Of a DNA stretch of 64,000 nucleotides, positions 7,297 to 15,911 are shown piece after piece. Source of the DNA: Spirochaetae bacterium HGW-Spirochaetae-1 (GTDB taxonomy: Bacteria > Spirochaetota > UBA4802 > UBA5550); contig PGXY01000008.1 of the NCBI GenBank assembly GCA_002839375.1, forward strand, positions 124,001 through 188,000, in the 5' to 3' direction. Below the pieces are notes generated by a model. That model had not been told where the DNA came from and made no database searches. It saw only the letters and a list, made by a program, of their open reading frames with translations. A program made the position numbers and the translations under genes. Every line of letters begins with the position of its first letter. Positions within the stretch are counted from its first letter, which is position 1.

Positions 7297-9246
7297 ATGA
7301 ATAAAAGGAATAATAAGAATATCACCGGTGAAAACACGCCTGGACAGCCCAGTGACACGAATCATGCCGGCATCCTGGAGAGGATAAACGGTGTGGAAGA
7401 CCTGCGGAAGCTGAAGGGATCGGACCTGGATCTCCTGGCAGACGATGTGAGAAAATACATAATTGAAACAATTTCCAACACGGGAGGGCATCTTTCCTCC
7501 TCGCTTGGCGTAGTCGAACTTTCAATCGCCCTGCACTATACGTTTAATACGCCCATGGACAAGATTATCTGGGATGTGGGGCATCAGGCCTATACGCACA
7601 AGATTCTGACCGGCCGGAAGGAAGCCTTTAAAACCATAAGAAAGTTCGGGGGACTGAGCGGTTTCCCGAAGATGAGTGAATCGGATTTTGATCCCTATAA
7701 TGTGGGCCACAGCAGCACAAGCCTGTCGCTGGCAATCGGCGAGGCCGTGGGCCGGGACATGAAGGGGGCCAATTACAAGGTCGTGGCCGTCATCGGTGAC
7801 GGATCCATGACGGCAGGGATGGCCTTTGAGGCTCTGAACCAGATAGGCCAACTGAACAATGATATCATCATCATCCTGAACGACAATGAACATTCCATTT
7901 CAAAAAACGTCGGCGCCCTTTCCACGTATCTTACCCGCCTTATCTCCGGTACCTACTATAACCGATTCAGGCGGGCCACCATGGAGTTTGTCAGGAAAAT
8001 ACCCCGTATCGGCGAGCCCCTGTATGATTTTCTGTATAAGATGTTCAGCAGCTTCAAGGGACTTCTGGTTCCCGCCAATCTCTTTCGCGACCTGGGCCTC
8101 CGTTATTTTGGACCCGTTGACGGTCATAATATCAATGAGCTCTGCACTCTTTTCGAGAGGGTCAGGAAAATAAATTACGGACCGAAACTCATCCATGTCC
8201 TGACACAGAAGGGGAAGGGGTACCGTCCGGCCGAAATGGACCCTGCGCGGTTTCACGGTACAGGCCCCTTTGACAGGGCCACGGGCATCTGTCCGGGAGG
8301 CGGAGGCGGAGAGACCTATTCAGCCATTGCCGGCAAGACCATCGCAAATCTGGCCTGCAAAGATGAGAAAATCGTGGCCATCACGGCTGCCATGAAGCTG
8401 GGAACGGGCCTGAATGAGTTTGAACTGTGTGCCCCGGAACGGTTTTTTGATGTGGGCATAGCAGAACAGCATGCCGTGACCTTTGCCGGCGCCCTGGCGC
8501 GCACGGGCATGAAGCCCTTTGTGGCAATCTATTCCACTTTTCTCCAGAGAGCCGCGGACCAGCTCATCCATGACATAGGCATCATGAATCTGCCCGTGCG
8601 CTTTCTTATAGACAGGGCCGGCATTGTTGGTGACGACGGAGAAACTCATCACGGTCTTTTTGATATTGCCATCATAAAGAATATTCCCAATTTTATCTTC
8701 CTGGCCCCTTCCGACGGAGAAGAACTGAGGGACATGATACATTACGCCGCTTCCCATGATACGGGGCCCGTGGCCATCCGTTTTCCCAGGGGTAAGGCGG
8801 ACTGCGGGGAATTTTCCTATGAGACGGCCCGTGATTTTCGTCCGGGACGGATAAAAAGGCTCAGCAGGGGAAAGGACTGTGCCATTTTTGCCGTGGGAGA
8901 TATGGTGCATGTGGCCGGAGAAGTACGGGATATCCTGAAGAAAGAGGGCGTTGATATCTCCGTTGTGAACGTTCTTTCCATCAAACCCCTGGATATTTCG
9001 GGGATCGAACGTGTAATCGGCGAGACCCGGTGCTTCATCACCATGGAGAACGGAATCCGTTCGGGCGGTTTTGGCGAATATCTGCTTGGCGGCATAGACC
9101 GGAAGCTTTGCAGCAAATTTCTCTTTCCAGCCGCATTTCCCGATGAGTTTATCACCCATGGCTCCCTTCCGGATCTCTTTAAGCTCTATGGCCTTGACGC
9201 CCGGTCCATTGCCGGTAAAATTCTGAAGGCCTGGAAGCGGTTCTGA
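7297..9246 (+). CDS. dxs: 1-Deoxy-D-xylulose-5-phosphate synthase
   Basis: The enzyme condenses pyruvate with glyceraldehyde 3-phosphate to give DXP, the entry point of the MEP isoprenoid pathway and a precursor for thiamine and pyridoxal phosphate. The latter fits pdxJ in this window. Landmarks are GGHLSSSLGVVEL, the histidine motif DVGHQAYTHK, the thiamine-diphosphate motif GDGSMTAGMAFEALNQIG, and DVGIAEQHAVTFAGALA. I take ATG 7297 (649 residues, usual length 620-650); the in-frame TTG at 7246 would add 17 non-homologous residues. tlyA follows after 14 bases, so the two are probably co-transcribed. Confidence 0.95.
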   Translation: MNKRNNKNITGENTPGQPSDTNHAGILERINGVEDLRKLKGSDLDLLADDVRKYIIETISNTGGHLSSSLGVVELSIALHYTFNTPMDKIIWDVGHQAYTHKILTGRKEAFKTIRKFGGLSGFPKMSESDFDPYNVGHSSTSLSLAIGEAVGRDMKGANYKVVAVIGDGSMTAGMAFEALNQIGQLNNDIIIILNDNEHSISKNVGALSTYLTRLISGTYYNRFRRATMEFVRKIPRIGEPLYDFLYKMFSSFKGLLVPANLFRDLGLRYFGPVDGHNINELCTLFERVRKINYGPKLIHVLTQKGKGYRPAEMDPARFHGTGPFDRATGICPGGGGGETYSAIAGKTIANLACKDEKIVAITAAMKLGTGLNEFELCAPERFFDVGIAEQHAVTFAGALARTGMKPFVAIYSTFLQRAADQLIHDIGIMNLPVRFLIDRAGIVGDDGETHHGLFDIAIIKNIPNFIFLAPSDGEELRDMIHYAASHDTGPVAIRFPRGKADCGEFSYETARDFRPGRIKRLSRGKDCAIFAVGDMVHVAGEVRDILKKEGVDISVVNVLSIKPLDISGIERVIGETRCFITMENGIRSGGFGEYLLGGIDRKLCSKFLFPAAFPDEFITHGSLPDLFKLYGLDARSIAGKILKAWKRF

Positions 9247-9260
9247 AAAACAACTGAATA

Positions 9261-10091
9261 ATGAACAGAAAAAAAATCCGACTTGATGTGCACCTGGCCG
9301 AAACAGGGCTGTCCCAGTCAAGGGAAAGGGCCAAAAAGGAGATCCTGGCCGGATGGGTAAGGGTCAACGGTGAAACCGTGCGGGAGCCTTCCCGTACCGT
9401 ATACGACGATGTCGTGGTCACCGTGGAGCGTCCCGGCGGTCTCTATGTGAGCAGGGGAGGGGAGAAGCTGGCCCGTGCCCTGGAGGAATTTCATATCGAT
9501 GTGAAGGAACGGGTCGTTGTAGATCTGGGCGCCTCGACCGGCGGGTTTACCGATTGTCTCCTCAAGGCCGGGGCACGACGTGTTTTTGCCGTGGATGTGG
9601 GATACGGCCAGCTTGATTATTCTCTCCGTCATGACAGCAGGGTTTTTGTCATGGAGAGAACCCATGTGAAATCCCTCACGCCCGGGGTTTTTGACGAGAG
9701 GCCTGATTTTTTTACCGCCGATCTCTCCTTCATCTCCATCGTGAAAGTCATTCCCGTTGTGAAGGACGTGCTTGCCCCCATTGAGGGGATTATCCTGGTG
9801 AAACCCCAGTTCGAGGCCGAGCCGGGCGAGCACAAGAAGGGAGTGGTGAGAAAAGAGGATATCCATGAAAGAATTCTCATCCGTGTGCTTCTTTCCCTGG
9901 CCTCGCTGGGAGCAGATATCCGCGGTCTCTGCCATTCGCCGATTAAGGGACCGGCGGGGAATATAGAATTTCTGCTCCACGTTTTTATCGACGGGAACGC
10001 TCCCCTCGCCGAAGGGGATGATATGAGACTGACAGTGCTGGTTCATGAGGCCGTGACGCGGGCTCATGGCGATCTCAATCCCGCACCCTGA
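9261..10091 (+). CDS. tlyA: TlyA-family 23S/16S rRNA 2'-O-methyltransferase (hemolysin-like)
   Basis: The 276-residue protein has an N-terminal S4 RNA-binding domain (RLDVHLAETGLSQSRERAKKEI) and an FtsJ-type SAM-dependent methyltransferase domain with VVDLGASTGGFTDCLLKAGA as the SAM-binding loop. The catalytic set is plausible (Lys in SRGGEKL, Asp in VDVGYGQLDY, Lys in LVKPQFEAE). TlyA proteins methylate ribosomal RNA at ribose 2'-OH; in mycobacteria this affects capreomycin sensitivity. Spirochaete homologues were first named hemolysins. It lies directly after dxs, an arrangement common in several phyla. Confidence 0.9.
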   Translation: MNRKKIRLDVHLAETGLSQSRERAKKEILAGWVRVNGETVREPSRTVYDDVVVTVERPGGLYVSRGGEKLARALEEFHIDVKERVVVDLGASTGGFTDCLLKAGARRVFAVDVGYGQLDYSLRHDSRVFVMERTHVKSLTPGVFDERPDFFTADLSFISIVKVIPVVKDVLAPIEGIILVKPQFEAEPGEHKKGVVRKEDIHERILIRVLLSLASLGADIRGLCHSPIKGPAGNIEFLLHVFIDGNAPLAEGDDMRLTVLVHEAVTRAHGDLNPAP

Positions 10092-10251
10092 TTTTTCCGC
10101 CATTTTTTTATATTCTTGCCCCTTTATTGGCCCGGTGAGGTAAATATGTGTTGACCATATTTTTATTATTTATAAAAATATTAATGGATTATTTATGTTC
10201 TGTGTCAATTTTACCACAGTGAGGCATTTTTAAAACAGGTAAGGTAAGGTA

Positions 10252-10644
10252 ATGACGAAACTAAAAATAACAGTGGTAAGTATGGGCCTTGTTATGATGC
10301 TTCTGCCCTCGATGCTTTTCGCCTTCGACCCTGCTCATATAATTGCCTACCCGGTTCCTTTTAATCCCAAACAGGGTGTTAAATTTATTACTATTGAATA
10401 TGATCAGTCAAAAGGAGCGGAAGTTTATGAAAAGATGGTTGTTGAGGTTTTTGATATTAACGGCGATTCAGTAAGGAAAATTGAAAAAATAGGTGCACCA
10501 ACCGTAGCTGCAGTAATTTGGAATGGTCGTAATGATCGGGGCAACCTTGTAAAACCGGGATTATATATCATCAAAGTAACCGTGGAAAATGAGACTCTTG
10601 GCGAGTATGGGAAAAAACTCATCAGGGTCCTGATAAAGTACTGA
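10252..10644 (+). CDS. Secreted protein with FlgD-like Ig fold
   Basis: The 130-residue product has a signal peptide (about residues 1-24, ending SMLFA). A single beta-rich domain follows, with YPVPFNPKQG, VEVFDINGDSVRKIEK, WNGRNDRGNLVKPGLYIIKV. This pattern is typical of FlgD-like Ig domains and the C-terminal modules of many surface proteins, which here form the whole mature protein. It is preceded by a triple AGGTA run. It is followed one base after its stop by the UPF0164 outer-membrane gene, so the two are translationally coupled and may form a surface-export pair. Confidence 0.7.
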   Translation: MTKLKITVVSMGLVMMLLPSMLFAFDPAHIIAYPVPFNPKQGVKFITIEYDQSKGAEVYEKMVVEVFDINGDSVRKIEKIGAPTVAAVIWNGRNDRGNLVKPGLYIIKVTVENETLGEYGKKLIRVLIKY

Positions 10645-10645
10645 T

Positions 10646-11674
10646 ATGAAAAATATTAACATAAATAAATCTCTTCTTTTCTTCCTGGTGACGATAATTG
10701 TATGTAGCGCCTCAGGGGTATTTGCCGCCGGTGCCGGCAGCAGGGCCTCTTTTACACGGGGAGGCTGGGTTGGCGCCCGTTATGTAGCCATGGGCATGAC
10801 CGGCGTGGTTACCGCCGACGATGTGTATGCCCTGTACTGGAATCCCGCCGGCCTGAATGAACTCAAGGGGAAAAACAGGCTCACGGCCGATGAAGTACTG
10901 GAGAAGGCCCGCAAGGGCAATCCCGACGATATAAGTGAGAACGATCTGCTGAATTTTTCACAGGATCAGGCCCAGGATAATGTGGTTCATGTGGCTGTTT
11001 CCGGCGCCATGCTGGATGTGGAGAGAAACGCCCTTTTTTCCGGCGTGGCCTTCAATATGCTGGGGGGTATCGCCGGTATCGGGTTGTATAATATCATGTC
11101 CCTGGGAATTGAAGAGCGTGACGAAACGGGGGCTCTCCTGGGAGAGACTCATTATACGGCCGGTATGATCAACCTGTCCTATGCCCGGTCCCTGGGTGTG
11201 GCTAATTTCGGGGCCACGGTAAAGGGGCTCTATGAAAGAATTGCCGACGTGAATTACATCGGCGGCGGTGTGGATATGGGTGTTCAGGTTTTTGTGCTCC
11301 CCTTTGTAAAGGTGGGATTTGCCGTTCATGATCTGGGCACGGGGCTCATTCCAGCCGGGGATCAGGAAGGCATTGAAACCAGGTATGACCTGGCCAGCCC
11401 CATGCTGAGGCTCGGGGTTGCCGTCATCAGCGATGCCGGTCTTACCTTTGCCATCAGTCTGTCCAAGAAACTGGAGCAGGATGACTATGCCTTCAGCGGG
11501 GGAGTGCAGTATGACCTGGCTAAATATATCTCGCTGTATCTGGGCGTAAACGATTCCAACTTTGCCGCGGGGATTACTACCAGGTTTCTCAACACTACCC
11601 TGTCTTATGCGCTGACCTTTGATAATGTGGACAATGGCGTGAACAATATAGTATCGCTTTCGCTTTTATTTTAA
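10646..11674 (+). CDS. UPF0164 / PorV-like outer-membrane protein
   Basis: The 342-residue protein has a signal peptide (cleavage near GVFAA) followed by GARYVAMGMTGVVTADDVYALYWNPAGL. This is the hallmark of PorV/UPF0164 and FadL-like barrels, where a plug segment precedes alternating strands. The sequence ends in a beta-signal-like strand (NIVSLSLLF). UPF0164 paralogues are characteristic of treponemes; PorV proteins act in export of surface proteins in other phyla. Coupling to the FlgD-like gene suggests that this small secreted protein is its partner. Substrate unknown. Confidence 0.75.
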   Translation: MKNININKSLLFFLVTIIVCSASGVFAAGAGSRASFTRGGWVGARYVAMGMTGVVTADDVYALYWNPAGLNELKGKNRLTADEVLEKARKGNPDDISENDLLNFSQDQAQDNVVHVAVSGAMLDVERNALFSGVAFNMLGGIAGIGLYNIMSLGIEERDETGALLGETHYTAGMINLSYARSLGVANFGATVKGLYERIADVNYIGGGVDMGVQVFVLPFVKVGFAVHDLGTGLIPAGDQEGIETRYDLASPMLRLGVAVISDAGLTFAISLSKKLEQDDYAFSGGVQYDLAKYISLYLGVNDSNFAAGITTRFLNTTLSYALTFDNVDNGVNNIVSLSLLF

Positions 11675-11698
11675 GCTGCCCAGGAGAGCCTGTCGGGA

Positions 11699-12508
11699 AT
11701 GGCAATGGAACGGACTTCAGTACGGATAATGGGAATACTCAATGTGACCCCCGATTCCTTTTACGACGGCGGCCGTTTTGCCGATCGGGAATCGGCCTTT
11801 CGCCGTGGACTGGAGCTGGCGGCCCAGGGCGCCGATATTATTGATATCGGCGGTGAATCCACGAGGCCCGGGTCAGAACCCGTTTCCGAACAGGAGGAAA
11901 TGGACAGGGTCCTTCCCGTTATCGAGGCCGTTAAAAGGGAGATCGCGGTCCCCCTGTCAATCGATACGACGAAAGCTGGGGTTGCCGAAGAAGCACTGAA
12001 GGCCGGCGCTGAAATGATCAATGATATAAGCGGCCTTACCTTTGATGCCGAAATGGCTGCCGTGGCAGCCCGATACGGAGCCTCCCTTGTCCTGATGCAC
12101 ATGCAGGGGCGGCCCGGCACCATGCAGGATCATCCCCGGTATGATGATCTCGTCGGTGAGATCATGGATTTTCTCGGCGCCGCGGCACAGGCAGCCCTGG
12201 ACAGGGGCGTTTCCCGGGACCGGATTATACTTGATCCGGGCATCGGATTTGGAAAGACCCTGGAGGATAATTACCGTATCATCAACCGGATTGGAGAATT
12301 TTGTACATTGGGCTATCCGGTACTGGTGGGGCTTTCCCGGAAGAGTCTTATCGGAAAACTCTATAGCGAAAATGAAGACCGGCTTCCGGCAACCATTGCC
12401 CTGAATATGACTGCGGTCCGGAACGGAGCCGATATCATCAGGGTTCATGATGTAAGGGAGCACAGGCTGGCTCTCATGAGTATTGAAAAATTAAAACAGG
12501 TATCATAA
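11699..12508 (+). CDS. folP: Dihydropteroate synthase
   Basis: The 269-residue TIM-barrel enzyme joins p-aminobenzoate to 6-hydroxymethyl-dihydropterin pyrophosphate in folate synthesis. Both family signatures are present: MGILNVTPDSFYDGGRF near residue 10 and DIGGESTRPGSEPVSEQEE near 48. Further sites are SIDTTKAGVAEEAL, INDISG, DPGIGFGKT, GLSRKS and RVHDVREH. Length is normal. The next gene, cdaA, begins 13 bases downstream; folP next to cdaA is a recurring arrangement. Confidence 0.94.
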   Translation: MAMERTSVRIMGILNVTPDSFYDGGRFADRESAFRRGLELAAQGADIIDIGGESTRPGSEPVSEQEEMDRVLPVIEAVKREIAVPLSIDTTKAGVAEEALKAGAEMINDISGLTFDAEMAAVAARYGASLVLMHMQGRPGTMQDHPRYDDLVGEIMDFLGAAAQAALDRGVSRDRIILDPGIGFGKTLEDNYRIINRIGEFCTLGYPVLVGLSRKSLIGKLYSENEDRLPATIALNMTAVRNGADIIRVHDVREHRLALMSIEKLKQVS

Positions 12509-12521
12509 TCAGATTATTATC

Positions 12522-13328
12522 ATGACGGGATTTTTCGAAAAAATATTATACATAATTTCCAACCTGTGGGAATACCTGCGGCATTTTGTTGATATTGCCA
12601 TTGTGGCCCTCATATTCTACTGGGTATATACCTTTCTCAGCAGGACAAGGGCCATACAGCTTCTTAAGGGCTTTATCGTTATATTTATTGTTGCCATTCT
12701 TTCCGGGCTACTCAGGCTTAATACCCTGGACTGGATAATCAAGAACATAACCTCGTCGTTGATTATTACCGTGGTCATACTCTTTCAGCCGGAACTCAGG
12801 CGGATTATTACGCAGTTTGGACAGCGGAACTGGATCGGTACAGATCTTGTGAAAGAGACGTTTTCTCTTGACGAGCTGGTCAATGCCCTTTTTTCCATGG
12901 CCCAGGAAAGGGTGGGCTCGCTCATCGTCATCGAGAGAAACACGGGCCTGAAGGCCTATGCCGAGTCAGGGGTCGCTGTTGATGCCAGCATCTCCGAGGA
13001 ATTCATCAGGACAATATTTTTTCCTCTTACCCCGCTTCACGACGGGGCTATCATCCTTCAGGATGGCAGAATTGCGGCAGCTGCCTGTTACCTGCCTCTC
13101 AGCGATTCGAAGCAGCTGAAGAAGCAGCATGGGGCGCGGCATCGGGCCGCACTGGGAATTGCCGAGGAAACGGACGCCCTGGTGCTTGTTACCTCGGAGG
13201 AAACGGGGACCATCTCCATTATGGTAAACGGTAAAATGTATTCCCGCATCAAGGAAACGGACATTAAGAACATGATACTCTTCTATATGAATCCAAAAAC
13301 CTCGTATGAGGAGTACAAGACTCAATGA
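12522..13328 (+). CDS. cdaA: Membrane diadenylate cyclase CdaA
   Basis: CdaA makes cyclic di-AMP from two ATP. Three N-terminal membrane segments (about residues 18-100) precede a DisA_N domain. The cyclase motifs DGAIILQDGRIAAAACYLPLS and GARHRAALGIAEETDALVLVTSEE, with DGA and RHR, are intact. The length of 268 residues is typical. The stop overlaps the start of cdaR (ATGA), implying coupled synthesis of cyclase and regulator, as in Firmicutes. Confidence 0.94.
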   Translation: MTGFFEKILYIISNLWEYLRHFVDIAIVALIFYWVYTFLSRTRAIQLLKGFIVIFIVAILSGLLRLNTLDWIIKNITSSLIITVVILFQPELRRIITQFGQRNWIGTDLVKETFSLDELVNALFSMAQERVGSLIVIERNTGLKAYAESGVAVDASISEEFIRTIFFPLTPLHDGAIILQDGRIAAAACYLPLSDSKQLKKQHGARHRAALGIAEETDALVLVTSEETGTISIMVNGKMYSRIKETDIKNMILFYMNPKTSYEEYKTQ

Positions 13329-14305
13329 TGAAATTTTTTGATGATATTATCAGCAAGGGCCGCCATGGGAATATGATACCCAGGGTTATAAGCATACTTC
13401 TGGCCGTCGTTCTCTGGGCCTATGTTTCGGAAAGCAAGGTCGGTGAACTGAATTTCAAGATACCCGTTACCTATAAAAATCTTCCTGCAAATATGACTGT
13501 TTCATTCATTTCACACAAAAATGTAATCGCATCGCTTCAGGGTAAAAACGAGTATCTTAAAAGTGTTCAATTGAAAAATATACAAGCCGTGGTTGATCTG
13601 AAGAATCCTCGAGTCGGATCTCTTAAAAAATATAAAATCCAGCTTCAGAAAACTGAAATTCCCGAGGATATCACCGTTGAACTTGATTCCAAGACCGTGG
13701 AAGCCGTTGTGGAACTGCTTGTTTTTAAGAAACTCAAGGTGGTGCCCAGGATTACCGGCGAGATCGACAAAGAATATTTCGTGGGCAGTATAAAGATCGA
13801 ACCTGAATATATCCTTGCCGAGGGGCCCCAGTCGGTTGTGGACAGCCTGAATTATATCAATACGGAGGATATTGATATCAGCGGACTGAAAGAAGACGTA
13901 ATCCGGGATGTGGAGCTGAAAAAGGACAATTTTACGAACCTGAATTTAAGTGAAACAAATGTCAATGTTGTTGTTCCCATAACGATGTATGGAAGTCTGC
14001 ACAGGCTCGATGTTCCTGTTGTGGCCAAGAATGGGGATGGGAATTTTACCTTTAAATTCGTGGAACCCGTTATAAAAATTTATTATAAATCCGTGGGAAC
14101 CGCTCGCTTTGCTCCCGGGGACATTGATGTATCCGTTGATATCACTTCTCTAAAGCTGAATGTATTGATGAAGAATAGAGATAAGATGGAATTGCAGATG
14201 CCGGTTAAAATAAATGTGAAGCCGGGAATGGAAGGAAAGGGAAAGCTGGAAATAGTATCAGTTATCCCTGAAACGGTGAAACTCTCTATTGTGCGCAGGC
14301 CGTAG
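13325..14305 (+). CDS. cdaR: CdaR / YbbR-domain regulator of CdaA
   Basis: The 326-residue product has one N-terminal membrane helix (IPRVISILLAVVLWAYV) followed by YbbR repeats, visible as recurring VPVTYKNLPANM, VVPRITGEIDKEY, ILAEGPQSVVDSLNYI and LDVPVVAKNGDGNF units. YbbR proteins bind CdaA and tune its cyclase activity. The next gene is pdxJ after 64 bases. Confidence 0.88.
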   Translation: MMKFFDDIISKGRHGNMIPRVISILLAVVLWAYVSESKVGELNFKIPVTYKNLPANMTVSFISHKNVIASLQGKNEYLKSVQLKNIQAVVDLKNPRVGSLKKYKIQLQKTEIPEDITVELDSKTVEAVVELLVFKKLKVVPRITGEIDKEYFVGSIKIEPEYILAEGPQSVVDSLNYINTEDIDISGLKEDVIRDVELKKDNFTNLNLSETNVNVVVPITMYGSLHRLDVPVVAKNGDGNFTFKFVEPVIKIYYKSVGTARFAPGDIDVSVDITSLKLNVLMKNRDKMELQMPVKINVKPGMEGKGKLEIVSVIPETVKLSIVRRP

Positions 14306-14369
14306 GCACGGCTTCCGGGACCGGAAGCGAATCACCGGCTGAATGAATTGATGCAAAGGTCAGGATGCG

Positions 14370-15113
14370 ATGACAGGAATTAAATTATGTATAAACGTCG
14401 ATCACATTGCCACGGTGAGGCAGGCAAGGGGCGGTACAGAGCCTGATCCCGTGGAAGGAGCCCGTATCTGCGAGGAAAACGGCGCTCACGGTATTACGGT
14501 TCATCTCCGTGAAGACCGAAGGCATATTCAGGATATTGATGTCATCGCCCTCCGTGATGTCGTGGTGGGAAAATTCAATCTTGAGATGGCCCTTTCCAAT
14601 GATATAATCGCCGTGGCGAAACGTATCGTTCCGGCACAGATAACCCTGGTGCCGGAGAAGAGACAGGAGCTGACCACCGAAGGTGGACTGGATGTCCGGG
14701 GCAATAAAGAGAAAATACGTTCCATCGTTGAACAGTTTCATGATCTCGGTGTTGAAATATCACTCTTTGTCGAGCCCGATATTGATGTTGTGGAGATATC
14801 AAGGGAAACGGGGGCAGATTTTATAGAAATACATACAGGTTCCTACTGCGATGCCCGTGATGAGGCTGTTGTGCAGAGAGAGCTCGCGAGGATATTAAAT
14901 GCCGCGGACCATGCTGCCAGGGTGGGAATCAGGGTCAATGCCGGCCATGGATTGAATTATCGCAACCTGGAGCCCGTTCTCCGCGCGGCTTCTCTGGAAG
15001 AACTCAATATCGGCCATTCCATAATATCCCGGTCGATATTTGTCGGTCTACCCACTGCAGTCCGGGAAATGATGGACGTTATTGTGGCCCATGAGGCGAA
15101 ATTAAAAGTGTGA
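14370..15113 (+). CDS. pdxJ: Pyridoxine 5'-phosphate synthase
   Basis: PdxJ closes the ring of pyridoxine 5'-phosphate from 1-deoxyxylulose 5-phosphate and 3-amino-2-oxopropyl phosphate. The 247-residue protein has the N-terminal motif LCINVDHIATVRQARGG, the metal/phosphate segment HLREDRRHIQDID, the catalytic Glu region FNLEMALS, and the C-terminal phosphate site AGHGLNYRNL with ELNIGHSIISRSI. With dxs in the same window it shows the DXP-dependent vitamin B6 route. Confidence 0.95.
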   Translation: MTGIKLCINVDHIATVRQARGGTEPDPVEGARICEENGAHGITVHLREDRRHIQDIDVIALRDVVVGKFNLEMALSNDIIAVAKRIVPAQITLVPEKRQELTTEGGLDVRGNKEKIRSIVEQFHDLGVEISLFVEPDIDVVEISRETGADFIEIHTGSYCDARDEAVVQRELARILNAADHAARVGIRVNAGHGLNYRNLEPVLRAASLEELNIGHSIISRSIFVGLPTAVREMMDVIVAHEAKLKV

Positions 15114-15137
15114 CGATAATTAGGATGGTATGATTGT

Positions 15138-15344
15138 ATGAGCTTTATTAAAATGCTGTTTCTGATGCTGTTTATTTACCTGACATATAAGCTTCTTAAG
15201 TTAGTTATGCAGATGAAGAAAAATATTGCTGCGTACCAGAAGAGGATGGAAAGCCAGCGCAGAGAAGCAATGAACAGGACTGACCGTACACGGAAGGATG
15301 AAAATGTCATCGAGCTCGATAAAAACCAGTACAAGGTTGAATAA
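15138..15344 (+). CDS. Small single-pass membrane protein
   Basis: The 68-residue protein has one hydrophobic helix (about residues 4-26) and a charged, probably helical tail rich in Lys, Arg and Glu. No family is recognised. It follows pdxJ by 24 bases and precedes a small lipoprotein gene, so it may be part of the same transcript. Start context is weak. Confidence 0.5.
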   Translation: MSFIKMLFLMLFIYLTYKLLKLVMQMKKNIAAYQKRMESQRREAMNRTDRTRKDENVIELDKNQYKVE

Positions 15345-15398
15345 GTGACGGTATATTCGGGATGATACTATTAAAAACGTGTATTGGTGAGTAGGACC

Positions 15399-15815
15399 AT
15401 GACTGGTCGGTTGTTAAAATATATTATGCTGCCGATGTTTTTTCTCGGCATGATCACAAGTCTTTCCTGCGGAAGAATTGATGGTGAATTCGCTGTCAAG
15501 CGCTCCCAGGACGAGGTATATCACCGCATTACTAAACCGCTGGAATTCAGTTCCGACGAAGAGGCAAAATGGGCATTTGTAACTAAAAAAACCAGGAAAC
15601 GCCGTGACCTGGGCATCGCTGTCCTTAAAAAGGAGCTTGGCTGGATTGAGGTCAAGACGTGGTCTGACTATATCGATATTGAAAAACCCGTCATCCATGG
15701 AGAAATAAGGGACTATCCACCCGGCGATTACCGCATAATGATTCTGGACTTTAAAAGAAATAACAGGATAGTGGGCACCATCGATTTCCTGGTTTATCCA
15801 CTGCAAGAAGACTGA
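15399..15815 (+). CDS. Putative lipoprotein, unknown function
   Basis: From ATG 15399 (TAGGA upstream) the 138-residue product starts with a lipoprotein signal, hydrophobic through FFLGMITSLSC, making Cys near residue 24 the likely lipidated residue. The mature part is mixed alpha/beta with charged stretches and no recognised domain. The in-frame TTG at 15384 would add five residues without benefit. It probably sits on the periplasmic face of a membrane. Confidence 0.6.
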   Translation: MTGRLLKYIMLPMFFLGMITSLSCGRIDGEFAVKRSQDEVYHRITKPLEFSSDEEAKWAFVTKKTRKRRDLGIAVLKKELGWIEVKTWSDYIDIEKPVIHGEIRDYPPGDYRIMILDFKRNNRIVGTIDFLVYPLQED

Positions 15816-15834
15816 TCGGCCCCGCATTTTTCAC

Positions 15835-15864
15835 TTGACACTAATATATAACAGCAACTACAAT
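15835..15864 (+). promoter_or_regulatory. Probable promoter of the HDOD gene
   Basis: TTGACA (15835-15840) and TACAAT (15859-15864) are 18 bases apart, 47 bases before the ATG at 15912. Confidence 0.5.
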
Positions 15865-15911
15865 AGTTATAAGTTTGTACTATTTTAAGACCAGTTCCAT
15901 ACTATATATAT

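Noticed and set aside
8320-9321. 333-codon minus-strand ORF opposite dxs and tlyA
   Set aside because: It covers the thiamine-diphosphate C-terminal domains of dxs in antisense; no own motif or start signal.
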